Assembly: GCA_020634435.1 (NCBI GenBank)
Contig: JACKBS010000008.1
Location: forward strand, 372,001 to 436,000
Direction: 5' to 3'
Source: Ardenticatenaceae bacterium
Lineage (GTDB): Bacteria > Chloroflexota > Anaerolineae > Promineifilales > Promineifilaceae
Length of the DNA: 64,000 nt
Part shown: piece by piece, positions 17,254 through 25,737 of the stretch
How the letters are laid out: each line of letters begins with the position of its first letter
How positions within the stretch are numbered: the first letter of the stretch is position 1
The notes under the pieces: model-generated
What the model saw: the letters and a program-made list of their open reading frames with translations, nothing else
What the model was told of the DNA's origin: nothing
The model's database searches: none
Translations under genes and position numbers: made by a program

Positions 17254-17979
17254 TTAAACTTCGCCGCTGGTCAGGGCCATCTTTACTTCAGCGATGGCCT
17301 TGGTGACTTCAATTTCACGCGGGCAGGCGTTGGTGCAGTTGAAGTTGGTGCGGCAGCGCCAGACACCCATCGTGTCGCCAACCACTTCCAGCCGTTCGTT
17401 GTAGGCCTGGTCGCGCGAGTCGAAGATGAAGCGATGGGCCTGCACAATGGCCGCCGGGCCGATGTACTTCTCGTTGGCCCAGAAGCTGGGGCAAGAGCTG
17501 GTACAAGCGGCGCACAGAATGCATTTGGTGGTATCGTCAAAAATGGCCCGATCTTCAATGGATTGCAGACGCTCACGGCCGTTTTTCGGCACGGGCGAAT
17601 CATTCACAAAATAGGGCATCACCGAACGGTAATGCTCAAAGAATGGGTCCATGTCCACGATCAAATCTTTCAGCACGCGCATACCCAAAATTGGCTCAAT
17701 CTGGATTTTGACCTCGTTGCTGCCTTTTTGGGCCAGGCGCGCCACCAATGTCTTGCAGGCCAGTGCATTGGCCCCGTTGATGCGCATGGCATCGGAGCCG
17801 CACACGCCGTGCGCACAGGAGCGGCGCAGCGCCAATGTGCCGTCTTGTTCCCACTTCACGCGGTGCAGCACATCCAGCACAGAATCATTGGGACGAACAT
17901 CTTGAATTGTGTAGTCACCCCACCACGGAACGCTGTCTTTTTCCGGATTGAAGCGACGAATACGCATTTGAACTTGCAT
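17254..17979 (-). CDS. sdhB: Succinate dehydrogenase iron-sulfur subunit
   Basis: Carries electrons from the flavin subunit to quinone through three Fe-S centres. The 241-residue protein has CAHGVCGSD (Cys55, Cys60 and Asp63, with Asp as in the E. coli protein) and Cys75 for the 2Fe-2S centre. CILCAACTSSCP and CTNACP serve the 4Fe-4S and 3Fe-4S centres. GAGGAG precedes the ATG. It is the last gene of the sdhCDAB operon on the minus strand. Confidence 0.96.
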   Translation of the reverse strand: MQVQMRIRRFNPEKDSVPWWGDYTIQDVRPNDSVLDVLHRVKWEQDGTLALRRSCAHGVCGSDAMRINGANALACKTLVARLAQKGSNEVKIQIEPILGMRVLKDLIVDMDPFFEHYRSVMPYFVNDSPVPKNGRERLQSIEDRAIFDDTTKCILCAACTSSCPSFWANEKYIGPAAIVQAHRFIFDSRDQAYNERLEVVGDTMGVWRCRTNFNCTNACPREIEVTKAIAEVKMALTSGEV

Positions 17980-17989
17980 AGGAATCTCC

Positions 17990-18050
17990 TCGATTTCGGT
18001 AATCGGTTATCCGTTATCGGTGATCCGTCCTAAGAACCGATAACCGTTTA
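17990..18050. repeat. Intergenic inverted repeat, GGTAATCGGTTATC family
   Basis: Between sdhA and sdhB. GGTAATCGGTTATCCGTTAT is followed by ACCGATAACCGTTTACC; GTTATCGGT and ACCGATAAC pair perfectly. The same words occur inside the mutS reading frame at 50611-50630. Confidence 0.8.
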
Positions 18051-18055
18051 CCATC

Positions 18056-19843
18056 TTAGTAGACGCGCTCCTTGGGCTCGTAGCGTCCCAGGGTGACGGG
18101 TTTGTAATCCAGGCGGTAGCCACCGTCTTCGGTACGGAAGTAGAAGGTGTGCTTCAGCCATTCTTGGTCGTTGCGTTTTTGGAAGTCGTCACGGGCGTGG
18201 CCACCACGGCTTTCTTTACGGGCTTTGGCCGATTCGGCCGTTACTTCCGCCAGTTCCAGCAAGCAGCCCAGTTCCCACGCTTCCAGCAGGTCGGTGTTGA
18301 ACAGTTTGCCTTTGTCATCAATTTGGATGTTGCGGCTGTACGCTTCACGCAGCTCATGTAGGTCAGAAACGGCCGTTGCCATCGTCTCTTCGGTGCGGAA
18401 CACACCCACGTTGGCGGTCATTGACTTTTGCATCTTGCTGCGCAGTTCCACAGGTTTCACCCCGCCACTGCCATTCCGCAGACGTTCAAACTCGGCCATC
18501 ACTTCCCCGGCCGGATCATCGGGCAGAGGCAGCAGGTCAGTCTGGTTACAGTACTCAGCCATGTGATTACCCGAACGGCGACCGAAGACCACCAGGTCTA
18601 CCAGCGAATTGGTCCCCAACCGGTTCGCCCCGTGAACCGACACGCAGGCACATTCGCCAGCGGCATACAGACCGTCAATTAAGCTACCATCGACATTGGC
18701 TAAAACACGGCCGTCTACATCTGTCGGAATGCCACCCATGGCGTAGTGGGCGGTTGGCTGTACGGGCATTGGCTCGGTAACGGGGTCCACACCCAGGTAG
18801 GTGCGGGTAAAATCGGCAATATCTGGCAGTTTCGCCTCGATGTATTCCCGGTCGATACGTCGCTTTTCGCCAGCTTGTTCAAAATAATGGTTCACCGTTT
18901 CGGGGCGAATATCCAGATGGACGTAATTTTGTCCATTGATGCCGCGCCCGGCCTGAACTTCCAGATAAATGGCCCGGCTTACCACGTCACGGCTGGCCAA
19001 ATCTTTAATGGTGGGCGCATATTTTTCCATGAACCGCTCACCTTTGCTGTTGAGGAGCACCCCACCCTCACCGCGCACGCCTTCAGTGATCAACACACCG
19101 AGGCGGAAAATGCCCGTGGGATGAAACTGGAAGAATTCCATATCCTCTAGTGGAACGCCACGGCGCAGACAAATTGCCGCGCCGTCACCCGTCAGGGAGT
19201 GGGCGTTGGAGGTTACTTCCCAGCAGCGACCCCAACCGCCCGTGGCAAAATGTACGGCCTTGCTGTGGAACACGTGGAAATCGCCCGTGCTGATTTCTAT
19301 CGCTACCACCCCGCGAACCGTGTTGTCTACCCGGATCAGGTCTACGACGTGGAATTCATCGAAGAAATTAACCTTGTTTTTGATGCACTGTTGGTACAGT
19401 GTCTGCAAAATCATGTGGCCAGTGCGGTCTGCGGCGTGGCAGGCCCGCATGACCGGCTTGCCGGTTTCATTGTTGGTGTGGCCACCAAAACGGCGCTGCG
19501 AAATTGTGCCGTTTGGATAGCGGTCGAAGGGTAGCCCCATATGCTCTAGTTCCACAACGGTGTCCACAGCTTCTTTACATAATACGTCAACGGCGTCCTG
19601 GTCTGCGAGATAATCGGAGCCTTTGACCGTGTCGTAGGCGTGCCATTCCCAGCGGTCTTCTTCCATGTTGCCGAGGGCCGCACCAATACCACCTTGAGCG
19701 GCACCAGTGTGCGAGCGAGTGGGATACAGCTTGGAAATGACGGCAACGTTGGCCTTTCTGCTGGCGTACAGCGCTGCCATTAATCCGGCGCCACCAGCAC
19801 CTACAATAACGGCGTCGAATGTGTGAGTTTTTACGTTAGCCAT
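18056..19843 (-). CDS. sdhA: Succinate dehydrogenase flavoprotein subunit
   Basis: Oxidises succinate to fumarate at the membrane surface. The 595-residue protein opens with the dinucleotide-binding motif VGAGGAGL (14-21) and has RSHTGAAQGG with the covalent-FAD His45. Active-site motifs include EFFQFHPTG and the GEGGVLLNSKGERF region. HYAMGGIPTD, GLYAAGECACVSVHGANRLG and a C-terminal SRGGHARDD block follow. The ATG at 19843 (MANVKTHTFD) has AGGA upstream; the longer frame reads through repeat DNA. Confidence 0.96.
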   Translation of the reverse strand: MANVKTHTFDAVIVGAGGAGLMAALYASRKANVAVISKLYPTRSHTGAAQGGIGAALGNMEEDRWEWHAYDTVKGSDYLADQDAVDVLCKEAVDTVVELEHMGLPFDRYPNGTISQRRFGGHTNNETGKPVMRACHAADRTGHMILQTLYQQCIKNKVNFFDEFHVVDLIRVDNTVRGVVAIEISTGDFHVFHSKAVHFATGGWGRCWEVTSNAHSLTGDGAAICLRRGVPLEDMEFFQFHPTGIFRLGVLITEGVRGEGGVLLNSKGERFMEKYAPTIKDLASRDVVSRAIYLEVQAGRGINGQNYVHLDIRPETVNHYFEQAGEKRRIDREYIEAKLPDIADFTRTYLGVDPVTEPMPVQPTAHYAMGGIPTDVDGRVLANVDGSLIDGLYAAGECACVSVHGANRLGTNSLVDLVVFGRRSGNHMAEYCNQTDLLPLPDDPAGEVMAEFERLRNGSGGVKPVELRSKMQKSMTANVGVFRTEETMATAVSDLHELREAYSRNIQIDDKGKLFNTDLLEAWELGCLLELAEVTAESAKARKESRGGHARDDFQKRNDQEWLKHTFYFRTEDGGYRLDYKPVTLGRYEPKERVY

Positions 19844-19854
19844 GTTTATCCTGC

Positions 19855-19945
19855 ACTTTTGATTGAGTAATTTAGCAACTGGGTAATTCAGTAATTGGTT
19901 TGCTGCTGAAAAGCGATTTCTTAAATTACCAAATAACTTAATTAC
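19855..19945. repeat. Intergenic inverted repeat, AATTACCC/GGGTAATT family
   Basis: Between sdhD and sdhA: words such as AGTAATTTAGCAACTGGGTA and AAATTACCAAATAACTTAAT, with partial complementarity. Confidence 0.65.
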
Positions 19946-19955
19946 AAATAATTTT

Positions 19956-20378
19956 TTAGCCAGGCAACCCCTGAGCAGCTTGACGTGCCGCTTCTGGGTC
20001 GAAGAGCGAAATGCCGATGGCTGCCCAAATAATGGTAGCCACGACAAAAATTGCCAAAATGATGTTGATCGTCTTCATGACGCCGGGGTTGTGAATGTAA
20101 TCTTCTAGCACGTTGCGCAGCCCGTTGACTCCGTGAGGAATGGCGAACAGGAGCAAAAAGATGTCATAAGCCTTCCAGCCCCAGGAATTCCACTGCTCGG
20201 CAACAAACATAAGCGTGAGGTTGCCGCTGCTGTTGAGGACGTGCTGGATCATCATGTGGCCGACTGCCAAAATCAGTAGGGCCAGACCAGACATGCGCAT
20301 AAAGAGGTACGCGTAGCGCTCAAAATTAAATTTTACTTTTACCTTGCGGTGAGTGATGGAGGGTGTTGCAGTTGTCAT
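19956..20378 (-). CDS. sdhD: Succinate dehydrogenase membrane anchor subunit
   Basis: The 140-residue protein has three hydrophobic segments at about 29-45, 70-88 and 105-125. GHMMIQH in the first segment offers the likely haem or quinone-site histidines. It lies between sdhC and sdhA in the order typical of four-subunit complexes. GGGAG precedes the ATG. It holds no ACGGCCGT copy, nor does sdhC. Confidence 0.9.
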   Translation of the reverse strand: MTTATPSITHRKVKVKFNFERYAYLFMRMSGLALLILAVGHMMIQHVLNSSGNLTLMFVAEQWNSWGWKAYDIFLLLFAIPHGVNGLRNVLEDYIHNPGVMKTINIILAIFVVATIIWAAIGISLFDPEAARQAAQGLPG

Positions 20379-20392
20379 GATCTCTTGCTCCC

Positions 20393-20839
20393 TTATCCTA
20401 TGAAGTCACTAAGCCGGGGGAATTGCCAACAGGCGGCACCTAGTTCACCGCAGCGCCCGAAAAATTCAACCAGCATGTAGAGGCCAATGGGAATAAAAAT
20501 GACGGCAAACAAGACCCAAACGATGGTGGCGCTCCGTTTTTGGTGTTTCCACCATTCGGGCTTAAAGTCCAAAATGGTGATGCGGATGCCGTTGAATGCG
20601 TGGTATAAAACGGCCGCCATAACGCCAATTTCACCGATGGCAAAGATAGGATGCTTAAACAGCGCGATCGACCAGGCGTACAGTTCGGGGTAGAAATGCG
20701 CATTGGCTGTGTCCCAAGAGTGCAACACAAGGAAGCCCAGGATGGCCAAGCCGGACAAGCGATGGGCAATCCAGCTGTAATGACCACTCCGCCCACGATA
20801 CCGCACACTTTCGCGTATAGTGAGAATTAAAGATGACAT
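20393..20839 (-). CDS. sdhC: Succinate dehydrogenase cytochrome b subunit
   Basis: The 148-residue first gene of the operon. It contains the family signature SWIAHRLSG (23-31), three membrane segments, and HAFNGIRI near 80-87 with the probable haem-ligand His. GGAAGGAG lies upstream of the ATG. It anchors SdhA/B to the membrane and helps form the quinone site. Confidence 0.93.
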   Translation of the reverse strand: MSSLILTIRESVRYRGRSGHYSWIAHRLSGLAILGFLVLHSWDTANAHFYPELYAWSIALFKHPIFAIGEIGVMAAVLYHAFNGIRITILDFKPEWWKHQKRSATIVWVLFAVIFIPIGLYMLVEFFGRCGELGAACWQFPRLSDFIG

Positions 20840-21117
20840 ATATCTCCTTCCTTCACAAGTGAGTGGATATAGTGTAATAAGTGCGGCTCATTATAACACG
20901 TTTACATGATAAGTTAAGGAAATTTGAAAGGGGTAACGCGGGCTTTTTGCGATATAATTGGGGCGGATTAGGCTGGATTTACTCCTTGAAAAATGTTGAT
21001 GATCGTTTGATTGCTGGCAAAGCAATGGCTATCTGTGTTATGTATTTGATGAAAGTTTTACCGGCGCGGGCAACGGCGCTTGTCTGGCTTTTTAGCGACT
21101 GCTAAACTGTATATCTG
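20840..21117. other. Divergent intergenic gap, no gene supported
   Basis: The region between sdhC and the acetyltransferase gene must hold the promoter(s). A TATAAT at 20953-20958 on the plus strand is a possible -10 box without a good -35. A short open frame at 20881-21105 has no ribosome-binding site and is not believed. Confidence 0.4.
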
Positions 21118-22185
21118 ATGATTAGACCGTTTAATTTACGCGATTTGCCACTTGTCCATCGCCTGAGCGAACTGGGTGTCTCTCTGCATACCGAATCGGC
21201 CTTAACGAAGAACCTGCACCCGACTCGTGGGGCGCTGTTTAGTCTCGTGGGGGGTGATTTTCCTACCTATGTCTGGAAAGCGGACAAAAATGGGCTGGCG
21301 GGTTTCATTCAGCTGTTTCTGGAAGAGGAGAGTGTGCACGCCCACATTTTGTACCTAAGTTCCACCAGCGATGGGCATATTGCCGCGGAGCCGAACGGTA
21401 CGGCAGCGGGAACAGAGGGTAATGGTGAACGGCCGTATCAAGTCAACGAAAACGCCTGGCTGCCCCTGCTCGATCAAGCCGTCATCGAGGCCGGACAGCG
21501 CGGAATTCATAGCCTGGTTGCCGAAGTTGATGAAGTGAGCGAAGAGCTGCCGGTGCTGCGCCGGGCTGGCTTTGTGGTGTACACCCGCCAGGATGTGTGG
21601 GTGCTGCTCCCCGGCGAAGTTATTAAACCTGAAAAAGAGATCACGATTTTAAGATCCCGCCAGGCGGAAGACGATTGGGATATCCAGCTATTGTATGCCA
21701 ATACGGTTCCGCGCCTGGTTCAGCTGGTGGAACCAATGCCACCGCTGCATGATGGGACAGGTTGGGTGTTACATGAAGAGAATGAGTTAGCTGCTTTTGT
21801 TCATATCCATGCGGGGCCATTGGCTACCTGGATGCGCTTGTTTATCCATCCCAGTGCTGAAGCACAGGCTGAACAGATTGTTACGGCCGTTGTGCGGCAA
21901 AATCCGTCAATCGCGGGCAAGCCAATCTACTGCTGCGTGCGACGCTACCAGAGCTGGATTCAAAATGCGCTGGAACGCTCCGGGTTTACCCTGTGGGGCA
22001 GCCAGGCGGTGATGGTTAAACACATCGTGCAGAAGGCAACACGGCCGTTGACCGATCTTTCCACAGCGCTAGAAACTCAGGGTATCACACCCACTGCGCC
22101 CCTCATTCGACAGTACCAAAAACCGGGCCGAAATGAGCCAAGATCGGAACATTCGACCCCTAGACCGATTTTCGAGAAAAGCTAA
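21118..22185 (+). CDS. GNAT-like acetyltransferase, two tandem domains
   Basis: The 355-residue protein begins IRPFNLRDLPLVHRLSELG, a typical GNAT N-terminus. A central GQRGIHSLVAEVDEVSEELPVLRRAGFVVYTRQDV region matches the C-terminal half of a GNAT fold (split here only by description). The second half (about 190-330) looks like a weaker second GNAT-like unit. The acetyl-CoA pyrophosphate loop is not clear, so activity is uncertain. The last 53 bases overlap an upstream in-frame extension of the next gene, whose preferred start is at 22193. Confidence 0.6.
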   Translation: MIRPFNLRDLPLVHRLSELGVSLHTESALTKNLHPTRGALFSLVGGDFPTYVWKADKNGLAGFIQLFLEEESVHAHILYLSSTSDGHIAAEPNGTAAGTEGNGERPYQVNENAWLPLLDQAVIEAGQRGIHSLVAEVDEVSEELPVLRRAGFVVYTRQDVWVLLPGEVIKPEKEITILRSRQAEDDWDIQLLYANTVPRLVQLVEPMPPLHDGTGWVLHEENELAAFVHIHAGPLATWMRLFIHPSAEAQAEQIVTAVVRQNPSIAGKPIYCCVRRYQSWIQNALERSGFTLWGSQAVMVKHIVQKATRPLTDLSTALETQGITPTAPLIRQYQKPGRNEPRSEHSTPRPIFEKS

Positions 22186-22192
22186 TTTATAC

Positions 22193-23857
22193 ATGAACCT
22201 TTCACAAGCAGATCAAGCAAAAGCTGATTTACAAAAACTATTACACATACTGCCGGTAGATATTGCCGAAAAAATTGAAGCAATTGGTCGTGAAACGCAG
22301 CTGTTGGAAGTAGTGATGGATTTGGGCCGCCAGCCCACCGCCCGCTACACCGACGGCGAAATCGTTTTGCGCCAGGAAGAAGTGACCGCGACCGACATAG
22401 CGGCTGTTGTCAATGGCATTGGTGATTTTGACGATGACAACCGCGCGGGTATTGCCCGAACCTTGCACCGCATCTCTGGTATTCGCAACCGGAAGGGTGA
22501 AGTGGTGGGGCTAACCTTGCGCGTGGGTCGTGCCGTGTACGGCACCATCGACATCATCGAAGACATCATTGCCGAGGGGCACAGCATTTTACTGCTGGGC
22601 CGCCCTGGTGTGGGTAAAACCACCATGCTGCGCGAAATGGCCCGCATCCTGGCGGAAAAGCGTCGCGTGGTGATTGTTGACACCTCAAATGAAATTGGTG
22701 GTGACGGTGACATCCCGCACCCGGCAGTAGGCCGCGCCCGGCGGATGCAGGTGCCACGGCCCGCACACCAGCACGAAACGATGATTGAGGCGGTGGAAAA
22801 TCATAACCCTGAAGTCATCGTGATTGATGAGATTGGCCGGGAGCGTGAAGCAGCTGCCGCCCGCACGATTAACGAGCGTGGTGTGCAGCTTATCGGCACG
22901 GCACATGGCAACACGCTGGAGAACCTGCTGCTCAATCCCACGTTGTCTGACTTGGTCGGTGGCATCGAAAGCGTGACGCTCTCTGATGACGAGGCGCGCC
23001 GACGTGGGACGCAAAAGACCGTGTTGGAACGGCGTGCACCACCCACATTCGACGTGCTGATCGAGATTCAGGACCGTGAAAAGCTGTTGGTTCACCCAGA
23101 CGTGACGGCTTCGGTAGATTCCATGCTCCGCGGCCAGCCTTTCCGGGTTGAGTTCCGTTCGCGGGACGAGCAGGGCAAGGTGCAGGTGGAGCAGCAGAAC
23201 GCGGTGGTGACTTCGGCGGCGGTGACAGGACGACGCGAAACTCGCCCGCGCAAAGAACGTGAAGAGCGCAACGGCCGTATCTTCACCAATGGCCCCGCTG
23301 GACCCAACGGCAGCAGCAAATCCGGTGATCCCTACATTGAACTGCCTACGGAACCCATCGGGCCTTCGGAAGATGAGCAAGATTCGCTGCACATCTTTGC
23401 CTATGGCGTGGCCCGCAACCGGCTCATCCAGGCGGCCAAGCGGCTCAAGGTGTACATCACCCTGGTCAACACGCTGCCAGAAGCAGATGTACTGGTCACG
23501 CTGAAAAGCTACTATCGCAAGCGGCGGCAGCTGATCAATGATGCGGAACGGCGGCGGACGCCAGTGTATGTGCTGCGTGCCAATACTACCAACCAGATGG
23601 AAAGTTTTCTCATTCAAGTGTTGAATCTGGATGCCTCCAGCACAACCGACCCGTTTGAATCGGCCATTGCGGAAGCCGAGCGGGGCATTGAGTTGATCAA
23701 TGCGGGGCAGGCTTCGGTGGATTTGCGGCCCGTTGGCTCGGCGATTCGGCGTTACCAGCATCAGTTGGCGCGTCAGGCAAACCTAGTTTCACACAGCTAC
23801 GGCAAGGAACCCAACCGGTATGTGCGCATCTTTAGCGCGGCGCGTACCGATCAGTAG
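22193..23857 (+). CDS. AAA-type ATPase with C-terminal R3H domain (Ycf45/SpoIIIAA-like)
   Basis: The 554-residue protein carries an ATPase core related to the stage III sporulation protein AA and chloroplast Ycf45. Walker A is LLGRPGVGKTTMLREMA near residue 143 and Walker B is PEVIVIDEIG near 207; GTAHGN follows near 240. After an acidic and basic linker, the C-terminal 130 residues include AKRLKVYITLVNTLPEADVL and an R3H-like nucleic-acid-binding segment (RRYQHQLARQANLVSHSYG). An ATG at 22133 inside the previous gene would add 20 residues; 22193 is preferred because it follows that gene's stop. Its role in non-sporulating bacteria is not established. Confidence 0.82.
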   Translation: MNLSQADQAKADLQKLLHILPVDIAEKIEAIGRETQLLEVVMDLGRQPTARYTDGEIVLRQEEVTATDIAAVVNGIGDFDDDNRAGIARTLHRISGIRNRKGEVVGLTLRVGRAVYGTIDIIEDIIAEGHSILLLGRPGVGKTTMLREMARILAEKRRVVIVDTSNEIGGDGDIPHPAVGRARRMQVPRPAHQHETMIEAVENHNPEVIVIDEIGREREAAAARTINERGVQLIGTAHGNTLENLLLNPTLSDLVGGIESVTLSDDEARRRGTQKTVLERRAPPTFDVLIEIQDREKLLVHPDVTASVDSMLRGQPFRVEFRSRDEQGKVQVEQQNAVVTSAAVTGRRETRPRKEREERNGRIFTNGPAGPNGSSKSGDPYIELPTEPIGPSEDEQDSLHIFAYGVARNRLIQAAKRLKVYITLVNTLPEADVLVTLKSYYRKRRQLINDAERRRTPVYVLRANTTNQMESFLIQVLNLDASSTTDPFESAIAEAERGIELINAGQASVDLRPVGSAIRRYQHQLARQANLVSHSYGKEPNRYVRIFSAARTDQ

Positions 23858-23859
23858 CT

Positions 23860-24492
23860 ATGGGCATGTTTATCACCTTTGAGGGGCCAGAGGGCAGCGG
23901 CAAATCCAGCCAGATTGTCCTGCTGGCCTCTTTTTTGCAAGCACGCGGTTTTTCTGTAGTTACCACGCGGGAACCGGGGGGCACACCCATCGGCGATGAG
24001 ATTCGCGCCTGTGTGCACAATGTAGCCAACACAGCCATGACGCCAACGGCCGAAATGCTGCTTTATTCGGCTTCGCGGGCACAGTTGGTGGGGCAGGTAA
24101 TACGGCCGTCTCTCGCTGCGGGCCATATGGTGCTGTGCGATCGGTTTGTTGACAGTACGATTGCCTACCAGGGATACGGCCGTGGCCTGAACCTGGAACA
24201 TTTGCATCAGGTAACGCGCATCGCTACCGGTGGTTTGCAGCCAGACATTACCTTTTTGCTTGATATTGATGTGGAGCACGGGCTGGCGCGGCGCACTGGC
24301 GGCGGTTTAGAAATGAACCGGCTCGATCTGGAAGCAGTGCATTTTCATCAGCGCGTGCGCGAGGGGTACCATCAGTTAGTTGCCAATGATCCGGCTCGTT
24401 GGGTGGTGATTGATGCGGACCGACCGATAACGGCCGTTCAAGCAGATTTGCAGGCTGTGTTGTTGGCGCGTCTGGAAAAAGTGAAGGGGTAA
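23860..24492 (+). CDS. tmk: Thymidylate kinase
   Basis: Phosphorylates dTMP to dTDP. The 210-residue protein has the P-loop FEGPEGSGKSSQ at 7-18, the REPGGT dTMP motif at 37-42 and DRFVDSTIAYQG near 94, followed by a short lid. It starts two bases after the preceding stop, so it is coupled to the R3H-ATPase gene. Confidence 0.95.
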   Translation: MGMFITFEGPEGSGKSSQIVLLASFLQARGFSVVTTREPGGTPIGDEIRACVHNVANTAMTPTAEMLLYSASRAQLVGQVIRPSLAAGHMVLCDRFVDSTIAYQGYGRGLNLEHLHQVTRIATGGLQPDITFLLDIDVEHGLARRTGGGLEMNRLDLEAVHFHQRVREGYHQLVANDPARWVVIDADRPITAVQADLQAVLLARLEKVKG

Positions 24493-24493
24493 G

Positions 24494-24880
24494 CTAATCG
24501 TCCGGCAGTAAGTCGGACCCCCCGCCTAAATCTGGCATCGACTGTTCAATCGCTTCTGGCGATTCGCCCTTTTCCAACCGATCGACCACCTCGTTAAACT
24601 CATCGCCCAGGTCTTCCCCCATTTCACTTCCCATTTTGCGCATGAACTTACCCAAGGAGCGGGGATCGTTTTCATCCAGGCCGGCCAGGCTGTCGCCATC
24701 CATCATGGAGTCCAGGCGAGAATCTTCGGATTTGGCCAATGCGACCCGGCTGATGCGGCGTTTGATGTTCTGGCTGCCGCAGTGTGGACAAACCGGTTGA
24801 ACCTTGCCATACTCACTGTATGAAAATTGCAGGCGGGCGGCTTTGCCACACGCTGCGCAACGATAGTCATAAAAAGGCAT
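24494..24880 (-). CDS. FmdB-type zinc-ribbon protein
   Basis: The 128-residue protein has MPFYDYRCAACGK and CPHCGS, the four cysteines of the FmdB/CxxC_CxxC_SSSS putative regulatory family, in the first 35 residues. A long acidic tail follows (GLDENDPRSLGKFMRKMGSE, then LEKGESPEAIEQ). It is convergent with tmk (one base between the stops) and divergent from gmk. The function of the family is unproven. Confidence 0.8.
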   Translation of the reverse strand: MPFYDYRCAACGKAARLQFSYSEYGKVQPVCPHCGSQNIKRRISRVALAKSEDSRLDSMMDGDSLAGLDENDPRSLGKFMRKMGSEMGEDLGDEFNEVVDRLEKGESPEAIEQSMPDLGGGSDLLPDD

Positions 24881-25002
24881 CGTGCTTGTTCCTTCTCGTT
24901 AAAATTAATTCCTTAAAAGCCATTATACGAAGCAATAAAAGAGTTTTCAAACGGCCGTATTACCCTACACGGCTCCAATTGCACTTATTAAAAGAGGTTA
25001 AA

Positions 25003-25626
25003 GTGGTAGAAGAAAGTTTGTATCAAAAAGAAAATCATCCAAAACTCATCGTCATTTCCGGTCCTTCCGGCGTGGGTAAAGACACCATCGCCCGCAAGTT
25101 GATCGACACGGACCCCGACCGTTTTTATTTTGTCGTCACCGCCACCACCCGGCCCCCACGCGTCGGTGAGGTGCATGGCGTTGATTACTTTTTCTACAGC
25201 AACGATCAGTTTGCCGAAATGATCGAAAACAATGATCTGCTGGAATACGCCGTCGTTTATAACGACTATAAAGGCATTCCCAAGCAGCAAATTCGCGATG
25301 CGCTCAGCAGCGGGCGGGATGTGATTATGCGGGTGGATGTGCAGGGTGCGGCTACGATTCGCAAGCTCATTCCCAATGCAATCCGTGTCTTCCTGACCAC
25401 CGAGACAGAAGCGGAGCTAGTGCGCCGTCTGCGGGAGCGCAAATCGGAAACTCTCGAAGAACTTAATTTGCGCATAGCTGTTGCCCGCCAGGAGATGAAG
25501 CGGATAAAAGAGTTTGATTATTGGGTGGTGAATGCTGAAGGACGGCCGGAACGCGCGGTGCGGGAGATTGAGAGCATTATCGAGGCGGCTCACTGCCAGG
25601 TGAAGCAAAGCCCCATTGTCTTGTAG
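25003..25626 (+). CDS. gmk: Guanylate kinase
   Basis: Phosphorylates GMP to GDP. The 207-residue protein from the GTG at 25003 (MVEESLYQKE) has AAGAGG upstream. The longer open frame would read antisense through the zinc-ribbon gene and is rejected. The P-loop is SGPSGVGKDT near 19-28, with TATTRPPRVGEVHGVDYFF and ALSSGRDVIMRVDVQGA typical of GMP binding. A strong terminator follows. Confidence 0.94.
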   Translation: MVEESLYQKENHPKLIVISGPSGVGKDTIARKLIDTDPDRFYFVVTATTRPPRVGEVHGVDYFFYSNDQFAEMIENNDLLEYAVVYNDYKGIPKQQIRDALSSGRDVIMRVDVQGAATIRKLIPNAIRVFLTTETEAELVRRLRERKSETLEELNLRIAVARQEMKRIKEFDYWVVNAEGRPERAVREIESIIEAAHCQVKQSPIVL

Positions 25627-25655
25627 ATTTGCGCCAACCCGCGCTTAAAAAACAA

Positions 25656-25692
25656 AAAGAGGGATGATCGTCCGCGATCATCCCTCTTTTGT
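25656..25692. terminator. Bidirectional Rho-independent terminator
   Basis: AAAGAGGGATGATCG (25656-25670) and CGATCATCCCTCTTT (25675-25689) pair perfectly around TCCG, with A-rich and T-rich flanks. It serves convergent gmk and the subtilase gene. Confidence 0.92.
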
Positions 25693-25737
25693 TTATCCTA
25701 CTGGCAAACTAGCTGCCGCATAGGACCTTATTGATTA

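Noticed and set aside
22685..23761. A 358-codon open frame antisense to the R3H-ATPase gene
   Set aside because: The sense strand encodes Walker motifs and an R3H-like end; the antisense translation shows no domain.
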